Below, in pieces: positions 17,232 through 26,775 of a stretch of 64,000 nt of DNA. The notes below the pieces were generated by a model, which was given only the letters and a program-made list of their open reading frames with translations, ran no database searches and had not been told where the DNA came from. The position numbers were made by a program, and so were the translations under genes. Origin of the DNA: Bosea sp. PAMC 26642 (lineage in GTDB: Bacteria > Pseudomonadota > Alphaproteobacteria > Rhizobiales > Beijerinckiaceae); assembly GCF_001562255.1 (NCBI RefSeq), contig NZ_CP014301.1, positions 310,001 through 374,000 on the forward strand. The letters run 5' to 3'. Position 1 is the stretch's first letter. Each line of letters starts with the position of its first letter.

Positions 17232-18233
17232 ATGCGGTTGAAGTCATTCGCGCTGGCGCTGGCCGGCGTCGCTCTTTCGGCGATGGCGTCTCTGGCGCAG
17301 ACAGAGATCAAGCCGGCGGTCGTCTATGACAAGGGCGGCAAGTTCGACAAATCCTTCAACGAGGGCGTCTTCGCCGGGGCCGACAAGTTCAAGCAGGAGA
17401 CCGGCGTCGATTTTCGCGATTTCGAGCCCAATAACGACGCCCAGATCGAGCAGGCGCTGCGCCGCTTCGCCCGCGACGGCCATTCGCCGATCATCGCGGT
17501 CGGCTTCAGCCAGGCGACAGCGCTGCAGAAGGTCGCGGCCGAGTTCCCGGCCCTGAAATTCACCATCATCGACATGGTTGTCGATCTGCCCAACGTCCAG
17601 TCGATCGTGTTCAAGGAGCATGAGGGCTCCTATCTCGTCGGCCTGCTCGCCGGCCTCGCCTCCAAGGCCAACAAGGTCGGCTTCGTCGGCGGCATGGACA
17701 TCCCGCTGATCCGGAAATTCGCCTGCGGCTATGTCCAGGGCGTCAAGGCGGCGAAGAAGGACGCGGAGATCTTCCAGAACATGACCGGCTCGACCCCGGC
17801 CGCGTGGAACGACCCGGTCAAGGGCGGCGAACTGGCCAAATCGCAGATCGACCGCGGCGCCGACGTGATCTACCACGCCGCCGGCGGCACCGGCATCGGC
17901 GTCCTTCGCGCCGCCGCCGACGCTGGCAAGCTCGGCATCGGCGTCGATTCCAACCAGAATGCGCTGCAGCCCGGCAAGGTGCTGACCTCGATGCTGAAGC
18001 GCGTCGACGTCGCGGCCTATGCCTCGTTCAAGGCCGCCCGCGACGGAACTTGGAAGCCTGGCCTGTCGGTGCTCGGCCTCAAGGAGGATGGCGTCGGCTG
18101 GGCGCTGGACGACGCCAACAAGTCGCTGATCACGCCGGAGATGAAGGCGGCCGCCGACAAGGCCAGGGCCGACATCATCTCAGGCGCCGTCAAGGTCCAC
18201 GACTACATGTCGGATTCGAAGTGCACGATGTGA
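17232..18233 (+). CDS. BMP family nucleoside-type ABC transporter substrate-binding protein
   Basis: The 333-residue product has a signal peptide (MRLKSFALALAGVALSAMASLAQ) and the Bmp/PnrA family core: VVYDKGGKFDKSFNEGVFAGADKF, IIAVGFSQATALQKVAAEFP, FKEHEGSYLVGLLAGLAS, VGFVGGMDIPLIRKFACGYVQG and ADVIYHAAGGTGIGVLRAA. Members bind purine or pyrimidine nucleosides in the periplasm. It heads an operon whose later genes are an ATPase, two permeases and nucleoside-degrading enzymes, which strongly supports nucleoside uptake. Its TGA overlaps the GTG of the ATPase gene. Confidence 0.94.
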   Translation: MRLKSFALALAGVALSAMASLAQTEIKPAVVYDKGGKFDKSFNEGVFAGADKFKQETGVDFRDFEPNNDAQIEQALRRFARDGHSPIIAVGFSQATALQKVAAEFPALKFTIIDMVVDLPNVQSIVFKEHEGSYLVGLLAGLASKANKVGFVGGMDIPLIRKFACGYVQGVKAAKKDAEIFQNMTGSTPAAWNDPVKGGELAKSQIDRGADVIYHAAGGTGIGVLRAAADAGKLGIGVDSNQNALQPGKVLTSMLKRVDVAAYASFKAARDGTWKPGLSVLGLKEDGVGWALDDANKSLITPEMKAAADKARADIISGAVKVHDYMSDSKCTM

Positions 18234-19768
18234 GTGGAGAGGTCTCGCCTCCCGCCATCGAACTCGTCGCGATTTCGAAGCGCTTCGGCCCGGTCCAGGC
18301 CAACAGGGACGTGTCCCTCTCTGTCGCGGCGGGCTCGATCCACGGCATCGTCGGCGAAAACGGGGCTGGCAAATCGACCCTGATGTCGATCCTCTACGGC
18401 TTCTACGAGGCCGATAGCGGCGAGATCAGGATCGCCGGCCAGCCTCGCACCATCCGCTCATCGGGCGACGCCATCGCGGCGGGGATCGGCATGGTCCACC
18501 AGCATTTCATGCTGGTGGAGACCCTGAGCGTCGTCGAGAACGTCGTGCTCGGGGCCGAGGGTGGCGCGCTGCTCGGCGGCGGTATCGCCAGGGCGCGCGC
18601 CGAACTGCAGCGCTTGGCGCAGGATTACGGCCTCATCATCGATCCCGACGCCATCGTCGGCAATCTGTCGGTCGGCTTGCAGCAACGGGTTGAGATTCTA
18701 AAAGCGCTCTATCGCGGCGCCCAGATCCTGATCCTCGACGAACCGACCGCAGTGCTGACGCCCCCCGAGGCCGACCAGCTTTTCGTGCTGCTGCGTGCGC
18801 TGAAGGCGCAAGGGCGAACAGTGATCCTGATCACCCACAAGCTGCGCGAGATCATGGACGTGACCGACCGCGTCTCGGTGATGCGGCGCGGCGCGATGGT
18901 CGCCCATGTCGCCACGAGCGAAACCTCGCCGCCGGCGCTCGCGGAGGCGATGGTCGGCCGCCGCGTGCTGCTGCGCGTCGAAAAGACGCCGCGCCCGCGC
19001 GGCGCACCCGTGCTGGAGGCGGTCGGTCTGTCCTACACCGACGAGCGCAACTGCGAGACCCTGAAGGACGTGAGCCTGACACTCCATGCCGGCGAGATCG
19101 TCGGGATCGCAGGCGTCGCCGGCAACGGCCAGAGCGAATTGCTGGAGACGCTGGCAGGGCTGATCCAGCCCTCGCGCGGCGTCGTGAGGCTGAACGGACA
19201 GATCCTCGGCGCTGCCGACCGCTCTCCGGCGCGCCTGCGCAGGCTCGGCGTGATGCATATCCCCGAGGACCGGCAGAAGGCCGGCCTCGTCACCGCCTTC
19301 TCCGCCGCCGAGAACGCTATCCTCGGCTATCAGGACGATCCCGCCTTCGGCCCCGGCCCGTTCCTCTCGCCCTCGGTCGTCGGGGCGCATGCGAAGGCGG
19401 GAATGACCGCCTACGACGTCCGTCCGCCCAATCCCGCGCTGAAAAGCGGAAAGTTCTCCGGCGGCAACCAGCAGAAGATCGTGCTGGCCCGCGAAATCGA
19501 GCGCGCCCCGAAGGTGCTGCTCATCGGCCAGCCGACGCGCGGCGTCGATATCGGCGCGATCGAGTTCATCCACCGCCGCCTGATCGCACTGCGCGATGCC
19601 GGCGTCGCCATCCTGCTGGTCTCGGTCGAACTGGAGGAGGTGATGGCGCTGTCGGACCGCATCCTCGCCATGTGCGGCGGCCGCATCACCGGCGAGCGCC
19701 AGGCCGAGGCGACCGACGAGCGCGATCTTGGGTTGCTGATGGCGGGTGTGACGGAGCGGGCCGCGTGA
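18230..19768 (+). CDS. Nucleoside-type ABC transporter, duplicated ATP-binding protein
   Basis: The 512-residue product contains two ABC ATPase domains, as in sugar and BMP-type nucleoside importers. The first has Walker A GENGAGKST at residues 42-50, signature LSVGLQQRVEILKAL and Walker B ILILDEPTAVL. The second has the degenerate P-loop GVAGNGQSELLE, signature FSGGNQQKIVLAREI and a switch region ending SVELEEVMALSDRI. Start GTG 18230 overlaps the stop of the binding-protein gene (GTGA); the much longer open frame upstream is an out-of-frame reading of that gene. It powers the two permeases that follow. Confidence 0.94.
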   Translation: MSGEVSPPAIELVAISKRFGPVQANRDVSLSVAAGSIHGIVGENGAGKSTLMSILYGFYEADSGEIRIAGQPRTIRSSGDAIAAGIGMVHQHFMLVETLSVVENVVLGAEGGALLGGGIARARAELQRLAQDYGLIIDPDAIVGNLSVGLQQRVEILKALYRGAQILILDEPTAVLTPPEADQLFVLLRALKAQGRTVILITHKLREIMDVTDRVSVMRRGAMVAHVATSETSPPALAEAMVGRRVLLRVEKTPRPRGAPVLEAVGLSYTDERNCETLKDVSLTLHAGEIVGIAGVAGNGQSELLETLAGLIQPSRGVVRLNGQILGAADRSPARLRRLGVMHIPEDRQKAGLVTAFSAAENAILGYQDDPAFGPGPFLSPSVVGAHAKAGMTAYDVRPPNPALKSGKFSGGNQQKIVLAREIERAPKVLLIGQPTRGVDIGAIEFIHRRLIALRDAGVAILLVSVELEEVMALSDRILAMCGGRITGERQAEATDERDLGLLMAGVTERAA

Positions 19769-19803
19769 TGGTGGCTGCCTTGTCGCACGCGCAACGGCCT
19801 CTT

Positions 19804-19918
19804 TCCTTCTCCCGGATGGGAGAAGGTGGCCCGGAGGGCCTGATGAGGGCCTGCCGCTGCTTCAGTCTGCACCGGCGGTCCCTCACCCCTGCCCCTCTCC
19901 CACCCGGGAGAGGGGTTC
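19804..19918. repeat. CCTTCTCCC-family inverted repeat inside the nucleoside operon
   Basis: The left arm reads CCTTCTCCCGGATGGGAGAAGG and the right side has CCCTCACCCCTGCCCCTCTC and CCCGGGAGAGGGG, with GCCTGATGAGGGCC inside. It fills most of the 178-base gap between the ATPase and the first permease gene. It is related to the near-perfect element at 62441-62613. Confidence 0.7.
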
Positions 19919-19946
19919 CCCGCGCCGCATCCTGTGGGGCCGCGCC

Positions 19947-21047
19947 ATGAGCGCCGCCCCCATCGAACTCCCCCGTTGGGCCGATGCCGGGCTCGTCCCG
20001 CTCGTTGCCGTTGCGGCCGCCCTGCTCGTTGCTGGCCTTGTCGTGCTCGGCATCGGCGAGAGCCCGCTGGAGGCGACCGCGCTGCTGCTGCGCGGTGCGC
20101 TCGGCTCGGCCGAGGGCACCGCCTTCACGCTCTACTACAGCACCAATTTCATCTTCACGGGGCTCGCGGTCGCGGTCGCCTTCCATGCCGGCCTGTTCAA
20201 CATCGGCGGCGAGGGCCAGGCGACGGTGGCGGGCATTTTCGCTGCGTTCGCCTGTCTTTGGCTCGCACCGCTGCCCGGCATCCTGCTGGTGCCGCTCGCC
20301 GTCCTCGCAGCGGCGGCGGGGGGCGCGCTCTACGGGCTGATCCCCGGCTGGCTGCAGGCGACACGCGGCAGCCACGTCGTCATCACCACCATCATGTTCA
20401 ACTTCATCGCGGCGACGGTGATCGTCTATCTGCTGGTCGAAGTCATCGGCAAGCCGGGTTCGATGCAGCCCGAGACGGCGGAGTTCCCGCCCCATGCGAT
20501 CCTGACGCCGATGCACAAGCTGCTGGCGCCGCTCGGCGTTATTCTGCCGGCGACGCCGCTGAACAGCGCCTTCCTGCTGGCGCTGGCCTCGCTCGTCGCG
20601 GTCTGGGCGCTGATCTATCGTTCGCGGCTGGGCTATTGCATCCGCACCGTCGGCGCCAATCCGCGCGCGGCCGCCTATGCCGGCATCTCGGTCGCGCGCA
20701 TCACCATGGTCGCGATGGCGATCTCCGGTGCGCTCGCAGGCGGGCTTGCCGTCAACGAGGTCATGGGCGTGCAGCACCGGCTGCTGCTCGATTTCACCGC
20801 CGGCTACGGTTTTGTGGGCATCGCGGTCGCGCTGATGGGGCGTGGCCATCCCGTCGGCGTCGCGCTCGCAGCCCTGCTCTTCGGCATCCTCTATCAGGGT
20901 GGGGCCGAACTCTCCTTCGACAAGCCGAGCATCACCCGCGACATGGTCGTCGTCATCGGCGGCGTCATCATCCTCTTCGCCGGCGCGCTTGACGGGCTGT
21001 TCAGGCGCATCGTCGCGAGCGGGTTGCGCCTGGGGCGAACGGTATGA
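19947..21047 (+). CDS. Nucleoside-type ABC transporter permease 1
   Basis: The 366-residue membrane protein belongs to the branched-chain amino acid/ribose type permease superfamily. It has about nine hydrophobic segments and the family segments GLFNIGGEGQATVAGIFAAF, IPGWLQATRGSHVVITTIMFNFIA, VGANPRAAAYAGISVARITMVAMAISGALAGGLA and YGFVGIAVALMGRGHPVGV. With the second permease at 21247 it forms the heterodimeric channel for the BMP-type binding protein. Inverted repeats flank it on both sides, an odd position inside an operon. Confidence 0.92.
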   Translation: MSAAPIELPRWADAGLVPLVAVAAALLVAGLVVLGIGESPLEATALLLRGALGSAEGTAFTLYYSTNFIFTGLAVAVAFHAGLFNIGGEGQATVAGIFAAFACLWLAPLPGILLVPLAVLAAAAGGALYGLIPGWLQATRGSHVVITTIMFNFIAATVIVYLLVEVIGKPGSMQPETAEFPPHAILTPMHKLLAPLGVILPATPLNSAFLLALASLVAVWALIYRSRLGYCIRTVGANPRAAAYAGISVARITMVAMAISGALAGGLAVNEVMGVQHRLLLDFTAGYGFVGIAVALMGRGHPVGVALAALLFGILYQGGAELSFDKPSITRDMVVVIGGVIILFAGALDGLFRRIVASGLRLGRTV

Positions 21048-21063
21048 AAGGGCGAGCCCCTCC

Positions 21064-21228
21064 GTCATTCCGGGGCGGTCCGCAGGACCGAACCCGGAAC
21101 CCACGACCGGCCGAGTCCCGCTGTGACCGCATCGGCCACGCGCGCCCGGTCGTGGGTTCCGGGTTCTTCGCGGAGTTTATCCTTGGGCCGGCCGAAGGAC
21201 GGACCCGAGGGCGAAGCCCCGGAATGAC
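21064..21228. repeat. CATTCCGG-family inverted repeat, copy 2 (between permease genes)
   Basis: It begins GTCATTCCGGGGCGGTCC and ends GCCCCGGAATGAC. The inner pair GAACCCGGAACCCACGACCGG and CCGGTCGTGGGTTCCGGGTTC is near-perfectly inverted. It fills the 199-base gap between the two nucleoside permease genes. Confidence 0.85.
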
Positions 21229-21246
21229 AGGAGTGGGCATCTGACG

Positions 21247-22221
<975 letters not shown>

Positions 22222-22227
22222 GCCGCC

Positions 22228-22638
22228 ATGTCCGTCGATTCCGATTTCGATGCTCTCTTCGCGGCGGCAGGCCGCGTCCAGCCGCTGGCCTATGCGCCTT
22301 ATTCGCACTTCAAGGTCGGTGCCGCGATCCTCGCCGATGACGGCGCGATTTATGCCGGCTGCAATGTCGAGAACGCCGCCTATCCCGTCGGGGCCTGCGC
22401 CGAGGCCGGCGCGATCTCGGCGATGATCGCCGGCGGCAGCCAGCGCATCGTGGCCATCCTCGTGATGGGCGAGGGCGAGGCACTGGTCACACCTTGCGGC
22501 GCCTGCCGTCAGCGCATCCGCGAATTCGCCAACCCGGACACGCCCGTCGCGATCGCCGGGCCAAGCGGCATCAGGCAGCGCTTTTCGTTGGCCGAGCTGT
22601 TGCCAGCGTCCTTCGGACCAGACAATTTGCGCCGGTGA
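22228..22638 (+). CDS. cdd: Cytidine deaminase
   Basis: Cdd deaminates cytidine and deoxycytidine to uridine and deoxyuridine. The 136-residue protein, the usual length of the tetrameric form, contains AYAPYSHFKVGAAIL, GCNVENAAYPVGACAEAGAI (catalytic Glu and first zinc Cys) and TPCGACRQRIREF (two further zinc Cys). It is the first enzyme gene behind the nucleoside transporter and supplies uridines to the phosphorylases. Confidence 0.95.
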   Translation: MSVDSDFDALFAAAGRVQPLAYAPYSHFKVGAAILADDGAIYAGCNVENAAYPVGACAEAGAISAMIAGGSQRIVAILVMGEGEALVTPCGACRQRIREFANPDTPVAIAGPSGIRQRFSLAELLPASFGPDNLRR

Positions 22639-22694
22639 TTTGCTTTTCCGGACCTCCTGCCGGGGCGGGTGATTTCGCGACCGGGAGACAAGCC

Positions 22695-23507
22695 ATGGCG
22701 GCCGATCCAGTATTCGACCAGGCGGCATCGACCTTGATCGACCGCGGCATGGATGGCGTGATCGATTGCGCGATCGTGCTCGGCACCGGGCTGGGGCGGA
22801 TCGTCGAGGAGATGCTGGACAGGGTCACGATCCCTTTCGCCGAGATTCCGGGATTTCCGGAGGGCGCGGTCTCCGGCCATGCCAAGCAACTGAGCTACGG
22901 CACCCTGCATGGCAAGAAGGTGCTGATCTTCGAGGGGCGGGCGCACTACTATGAAAGCGGCAACCCGGCCGTGATGCGCGTGCCGATCGGGATGCTGGCT
23001 GCCTTCGGCTCGCCGCCGCTGATCCTGACCAATGCCGCCGGCTCCCTGAAGCCCGATCTGAGGCCGGGCGGACTTGCCCTGATCACCGACCACATCAACC
23101 TGAACGGTCCCAATCCGCTCGTCGGCGACATCGGCGACGGGCGCTTCGTGCCGATGGTCGATGCCTATGACGTGAATCTGCGTGGACGGCTGACGAGAGC
23201 GGCGGCGAGTTCCGGCGCGCATCTCGGCGAGGGCGTCTATATGTGGTTCACAGGCCCGAGCTTCGAGACGCCTGCCGAAATCCGGATGGCGAAGCTGCTG
23301 GGCGCCGATCTGGTCGGCATGTCGACCGTGCCGGAGGTGATTCTGGCGCGGCGCTTTGGCATTCGCGTCGCCGCCATCTCGGTCATCACCAATATGGGCG
23401 CGGGCCTGCTCGGCGGCACACCGAGCCACAGCGAGACGCGCGACGTCGCCACGGGCGCAACGACGGGGCTGCGCCGGCTTCTGCGCGCGTTCCTGTCGGA
23501 GCTCTAG
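22695..23507 (+). CDS. punA: Purine-nucleoside phosphorylase (trimeric PNP/MTAP family)
   Basis: PNP splits purine (deoxy)nucleosides with phosphate into base and (deoxy)ribose 1-phosphate. The 270-residue product has VLGTGLGRIVEEM (phosphate loop), GRAHYYESGNPAVMRVPIG, LTNAAGSLKPDLRPGGLALITDHIN, MWFTGPSFETPAEIRMAKLLGADLVGMSTVPEV and ISVITNMGAGLLGGTPSHSET. These mark the low-molecular-mass trimeric PNP family. ATG 22695 has GGGAGA eight bases upstream; the longer frame overlaps cdd. Three bases separate it from deoC. Confidence 0.92.
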   Translation: MAADPVFDQAASTLIDRGMDGVIDCAIVLGTGLGRIVEEMLDRVTIPFAEIPGFPEGAVSGHAKQLSYGTLHGKKVLIFEGRAHYYESGNPAVMRVPIGMLAAFGSPPLILTNAAGSLKPDLRPGGLALITDHINLNGPNPLVGDIGDGRFVPMVDAYDVNLRGRLTRAAASSGAHLGEGVYMWFTGPSFETPAEIRMAKLLGADLVGMSTVPEVILARRFGIRVAAISVITNMGAGLLGGTPSHSETRDVATGATTGLRRLLRAFLSEL

Positions 23508-23510
23508 CCC

Positions 23511-24272
23511 ATGTCGGACATGCTGGTCGCGAGGCGCGCGCTGGCGCTGCTCGATCTTACCGATCTCGCAGAGGATTCCAGCGCGGCCAGTGTGCAGGCA
23601 CTGTGCCAGCGCGCCCGCGGCGGACCTTCGCCTGTCGCCGCCATCTGCATCTGGCCGCGCTTCATCGGCGTCGCTCGCCAAACCCTGGGCCCCTTGTCCA
23701 TGCGCATCGCCACGGTGGTCAATTTCCCGACGGGCGGCACGGATGTCGCCGCGGTCACGGATGAGACGCAGGCCGCACTCGACGCGGGCGCCGACGAGAT
23801 CGACCTCGTCCTGCCGTGGCGGGCTTTCCTGTAGGGCGACCGCGAGAGCCCCCGCCGCATGGTCGAGCAGATCAAGCAAACCTGCGGGGCCAAGACGCTC
23901 AAGGTCATCCTCGAGACCGGCGAATATCCCGATCTCGACCGTGTCCGCGAAGCCTCGGAACTCGCGATTGCCGCCGGCGCCGACTTCATCAAGACCTCGA
24001 CTGGCAAGACCGCGCACTCGGCTAGCCTGGCGGCGGCGCGGACGATGCTCACGGTCATCGCGGCGGCGGCGGGGCGGCCGGTCGGGCTGAAACCGTCTGG
24101 CGGTATCCGCACCCTTGCCGATGCTGCAGGCTATCTCGCGCTCGCCGACGAGATCATGGGGCCAGGCTGGGCTACACCCGAGACCTTCCGCTTCGGCGCG
24201 AGCGGGCTGCATCAGGTGCTGGCCGATGTGATCGCGGGCGGCGCGGCGGGACAGGCAAGCGGACCCTATTGA
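23511..24272 (+). pseudogene. deoC: Deoxyribose-phosphate aldolase interrupted by an in-frame amber codon
   Basis: DeoC splits 2-deoxyribose 5-phosphate into glyceraldehyde 3-phosphate and acetaldehyde. The whole gene is present in one reading frame of 254 codons: LLDLTDLAEDSS, AAICIWPRFIGVARQTLG, ATVVNFPTGG and DEIDLVLPWRAFL, then after the stop GDRESPRRMVEQ, LKVILETGEYPDL, FIKTSTGKTAHSAS with the Schiff-base Lys, and VGLKPSGGIRTLADA. Codon 108 is TAG (23832-23834). The N-terminal fragment lacks the catalytic Lys, and the C-terminal fragment could start only at ATG 23859. No frame change occurs and the rest is well preserved, so the nonsense change is recent, suppressed, or a sequencing error. 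Confidence 0.88.
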
Positions 24273-24273
24273 A

Positions 24274-25602
24274 ATGAAACTGACGCAGGAAATCATCGCC
24301 GCCAAGCGTGACGGCACCGAACTGCCCGACGCCGACATCCGCCAGATCGTCGTTGGTATCGCCGACGGCTCGGTCAGCGAGGGGCAGGCGGCCGCTTTCG
24401 CCATGTCGGTGTTCTTCCGCGACATGACGGCCAAGGAGCGCGTCGCGCTGACGCTGGCCATGCGCGATTCCGGCACGGTGCTGAACTGGGACGATCTGCC
24501 GGGCCCGGCGCTCGACAAGCACTCGACCGGCGGTGTCGGCGACACCGTCAGCCTGCCCTTGGCAGCGGCGGTCGCGGCCTGCGGCGGCCATGTCCCAATG
24601 ATTTCTGGCCGCGGCCTCGGCCATACCGGCGGTACGCTCGACAAGCTCGACGCCGTGCCGGGCTACGTCACCCAGCCCGACATTGCCCTGTTCCGAAAAG
24701 TGGTGCGAGAGCAGGGCTGCGCCATCATCGGCCAGACGGCCGATCTGGCGCCCGCCGACAAGCGCCTCTACGCCATCCGCGACGTCACGGCGACGGTCGA
24801 GACGATTCCGCTGCTGACCTCCTCGATCCTGTCGAAGAAACTCGCGGCCGGGCTACACGGGCTGGTGATGGATGTGAAATATGGCTCGGGCGCCTTCCTG
24901 CCCGATTACGGCAAGGCGCGGGCGCTCGCCGACGCGCTGGTCGGCGTCGCCAACGGCGCCGGCCTGCCGACGACCGCGCTGATGACCGACATGGACGAGC
25001 CGCTGGCAAGCGCGGCCGGCAATGCGCTCGAAGTCGCCTATGCGCTCGACCACCTCGCCGGAAGGCGGCGCGAGCCGCGCTTCCATGAAGTCACGGTCGC
25101 GCTGGCCGCCGAGATGCTGCTGCTCGGACGGCTCGCGGCCGATATCGACCAAGCCAGGGCGAAAATCGAGGCGGCCTTCGCCAGCGGCGCCGCAGCCGAG
25201 CGCTTCGCGCGCATGGTCGCGGCGCTGGGCGGGCCGGCCGATCTGCTTGAGCGGCCGGACAAATATCTGGCGGCGGCGCCGATCGTAAAGCCGGTCTTCG
25301 CCACCTCGCCCGGCACGGTCCAGGCGATCGACACGCGCGGCGTCGGGCTCGCCGTGGTGGCGCTCGGTGGCGGCCGTACGCGGCCACAGGACCCGATCGA
25401 CCACGCCGTCGGCATCGTCGATCTCGCGGGGCTCGGCGACGCGGTTGGAGCGGGCCGCCCGCTCGGCATCGTGCACGCCCGCGATGAAGCCGGTTTTGAG
25501 GCTGCCCAACTGCGCTTGCGGAAAGCCTATCGCCTGGGAGAAGGTAGGCCGGAACGCGGCGCGCTGGTCGCGGAGCGGATCACGGAGAGTTCGCACGCAT
25601 GA
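24274..25602 (+). CDS. deoA: Thymidine phosphorylase
   Basis: DeoA phosphorolyses thymidine and deoxyuridine to base and deoxyribose 1-phosphate. The 442-residue product has [23 protein letters not shown], the family signature [47 protein letters not shown], and [20 protein letters not shown]. The start lies one base after the deoC stop (TGAAATG). Its length and motifs match the E. coli type enzyme, and it completes the deoxynucleoside branch of the operon. Confidence 0.95.
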   Translation: MKLTQEIIAAKRDGTELPDADIRQIVVGIADGSVSEGQAAAFAMSVFFRDMTAKERVALTLAMRDSGTVLNWDDLPGPALDKHSTGGVGDTVSLPLAAAVAACGGHVPMISGRGLGHTGGTLDKLDAVPGYVTQPDIALFRKVVREQGCAIIGQTADLAPADKRLYAIRDVTATVETIPLLTSSILSKKLAAGLHGLVMDVKYGSGAFLPDYGKARALADALVGVANGAGLPTTALMTDMDEPLASAAGNALEVAYALDHLAGRRREPRFHEVTVALAAEMLLLGRLAADIDQARAKIEAAFASGAAAERFARMVAALGGPADLLERPDKYLAAAPIVKPVFATSPGTVQAIDTRGVGLAVVALGGGRTRPQDPIDHAVGIVDLAGLGDAVGAGRPLGIVHARDEAGFEAAQLRLRKAYRLGEGRPERGALVAERITESSHA

Positions 25603-26543
25603 GTTTGCTTCTGGCGATGACCGGCTGGCATCTTGAAGACTGGCGGGAGCGTTTCGCCGCGCTGCTGCCGGAGATGCCGATCGTGACGCTCGGCGAGCCC
25701 TTCGACCGGCGCTCGGTGCATTATGTCGCGAGCTGGAAGCATCCCGAGGGCAGCCTTGCCGGCTTGCCCAACCTCGCCGCGATCTTCTCGCTGGGCGCCG
25801 GCGTAGATCATCTCTTCGCCGATTCGCGTCTTCCCGAAGCGCCGATCGCCCGCGTAGTCGATCCCGATCTGACGACGCGGATGAGCGAATACATCGTGTT
25901 GCATTGCCTGATGATCTTGCGCCAGCAGCGGCGCTACGACCGGCAGCAACCGCTGAAGAGCTGGGACGATGACCGCAATCAACCTGCCGCCCGCTCGGTG
26001 CGCGTCGGCATCATGGGGCTGGGCGAACTCGGTCTCGACGCCGCCCGCAAGCTGAAGGTGATGGGCTTCGACGTCGCCGGCTGGAGCCGTTCGCCAAAGA
26101 CTGTCGATGGCTTGGCAACCTTCTCAGGCTCCGATGGAATGGCAGGCTTTCTCGCCCGCACCGACATCCTCGTCAGCCTGCTGCCGCTGACGCCTGAAAC
26201 GCGCGGAACCATCAACGCGACACTGCTGGCCGGCCTGGCACAGAACGGCCGGCTGGGCGGGCCGTTCCTGGTCAATGCCGGCCGCGGCGGGCTCCAGGTC
26301 GAGGCCGACATTCTCGCTGCGCTCGAGGCCGGCACGCTGAAGGGGGCGACGCTCGACGTCTTCGAGACCGAACCGCTGCCCGCAGACTCACCGCTCTGGA
26401 CGCATCCCGCCGTGACGGTAACGCCGCACAACGCCGCGATGTCGGAGCCGGACGCCGTGGCGAGCCTGATCGCGACGCAGATCAGGCGGCTGGAAGCCGG
26501 CGAGCCGCTGGAGCATGTGGTCGATCCGGCAAGGGGGTATTGA
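25599..26543 (+). CDS. ghrA: Glyoxylate/hydroxypyruvate reductase A-like dehydrogenase
   Basis: This D-2-hydroxyacid dehydrogenase family member (314 residues) would reduce glyoxylate or hydroxypyruvate with NAD(P)H. It has [11 protein letters not shown], the nucleotide fold [52 protein letters not shown] with the catalytic Arg region, and [30 protein letters not shown] with the Glu/His pair, as in GhrA. The ATG overlaps the deoA stop (ATGA), so it belongs to the nucleoside operon although its link to nucleoside breakdown is not obvious. Confidence 0.9.
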   Translation: MSLLLAMTGWHLEDWRERFAALLPEMPIVTLGEPFDRRSVHYVASWKHPEGSLAGLPNLAAIFSLGAGVDHLFADSRLPEAPIARVVDPDLTTRMSEYIVLHCLMILRQQRRYDRQQPLKSWDDDRNQPAARSVRVGIMGLGELGLDAARKLKVMGFDVAGWSRSPKTVDGLATFSGSDGMAGFLARTDILVSLLPLTPETRGTINATLLAGLAQNGRLGGPFLVNAGRGGLQVEADILAALEAGTLKGATLDVFETEPLPADSPLWTHPAVTVTPHNAAMSEPDAVASLIATQIRRLEAGEPLEHVVDPARGY

Positions 26544-26552
26544 GCACCAGCT

Positions 26553-26680
26553 GTCATTCCGGGGCGCGCCGCAGGCGCGAGCCCGGAACCCACGACGGGA
26601 TGAGTGTGATCGACTGGCCTTGTTGAAGATCGCGCCCGGTCGTGGGTTCCGGGTTCTCGCTTCGCGAGCCCCGGAATGAC
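26553..26680. repeat. CATTCCGG-family inverted repeat, copy 3
   Basis: The element runs from GTCATTCCGGGGCGCGCC to GCCCCGGAATGAC with the inner pair GAGCCCGGAACCCACGAC and GTCGTGGGTTCCGGGTTC. It occupies more than half of the 232-base gap between ghrA and the phytase-like gene and may end the nucleoside operon transcript. Confidence 0.85.
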
Positions 26681-26775
26681 AAAGGCGGATCGTCACGCCA
26701 ACGTCACGCGCCCGTCGTCGCGCTGAAATCAGCCGGGGCCAAGCGGAGGGGCCATCCCCCAACCCGGAGCGTCCC

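Noticed and set aside
22509..24644. Open frame of 711 codons on the minus strand across punA-deoC-deoA
   Set aside because: It spans three well-recognised genes of the opposite strand and lacks motifs. I considered it because deoC is interrupted, but it does not explain the amber codon.
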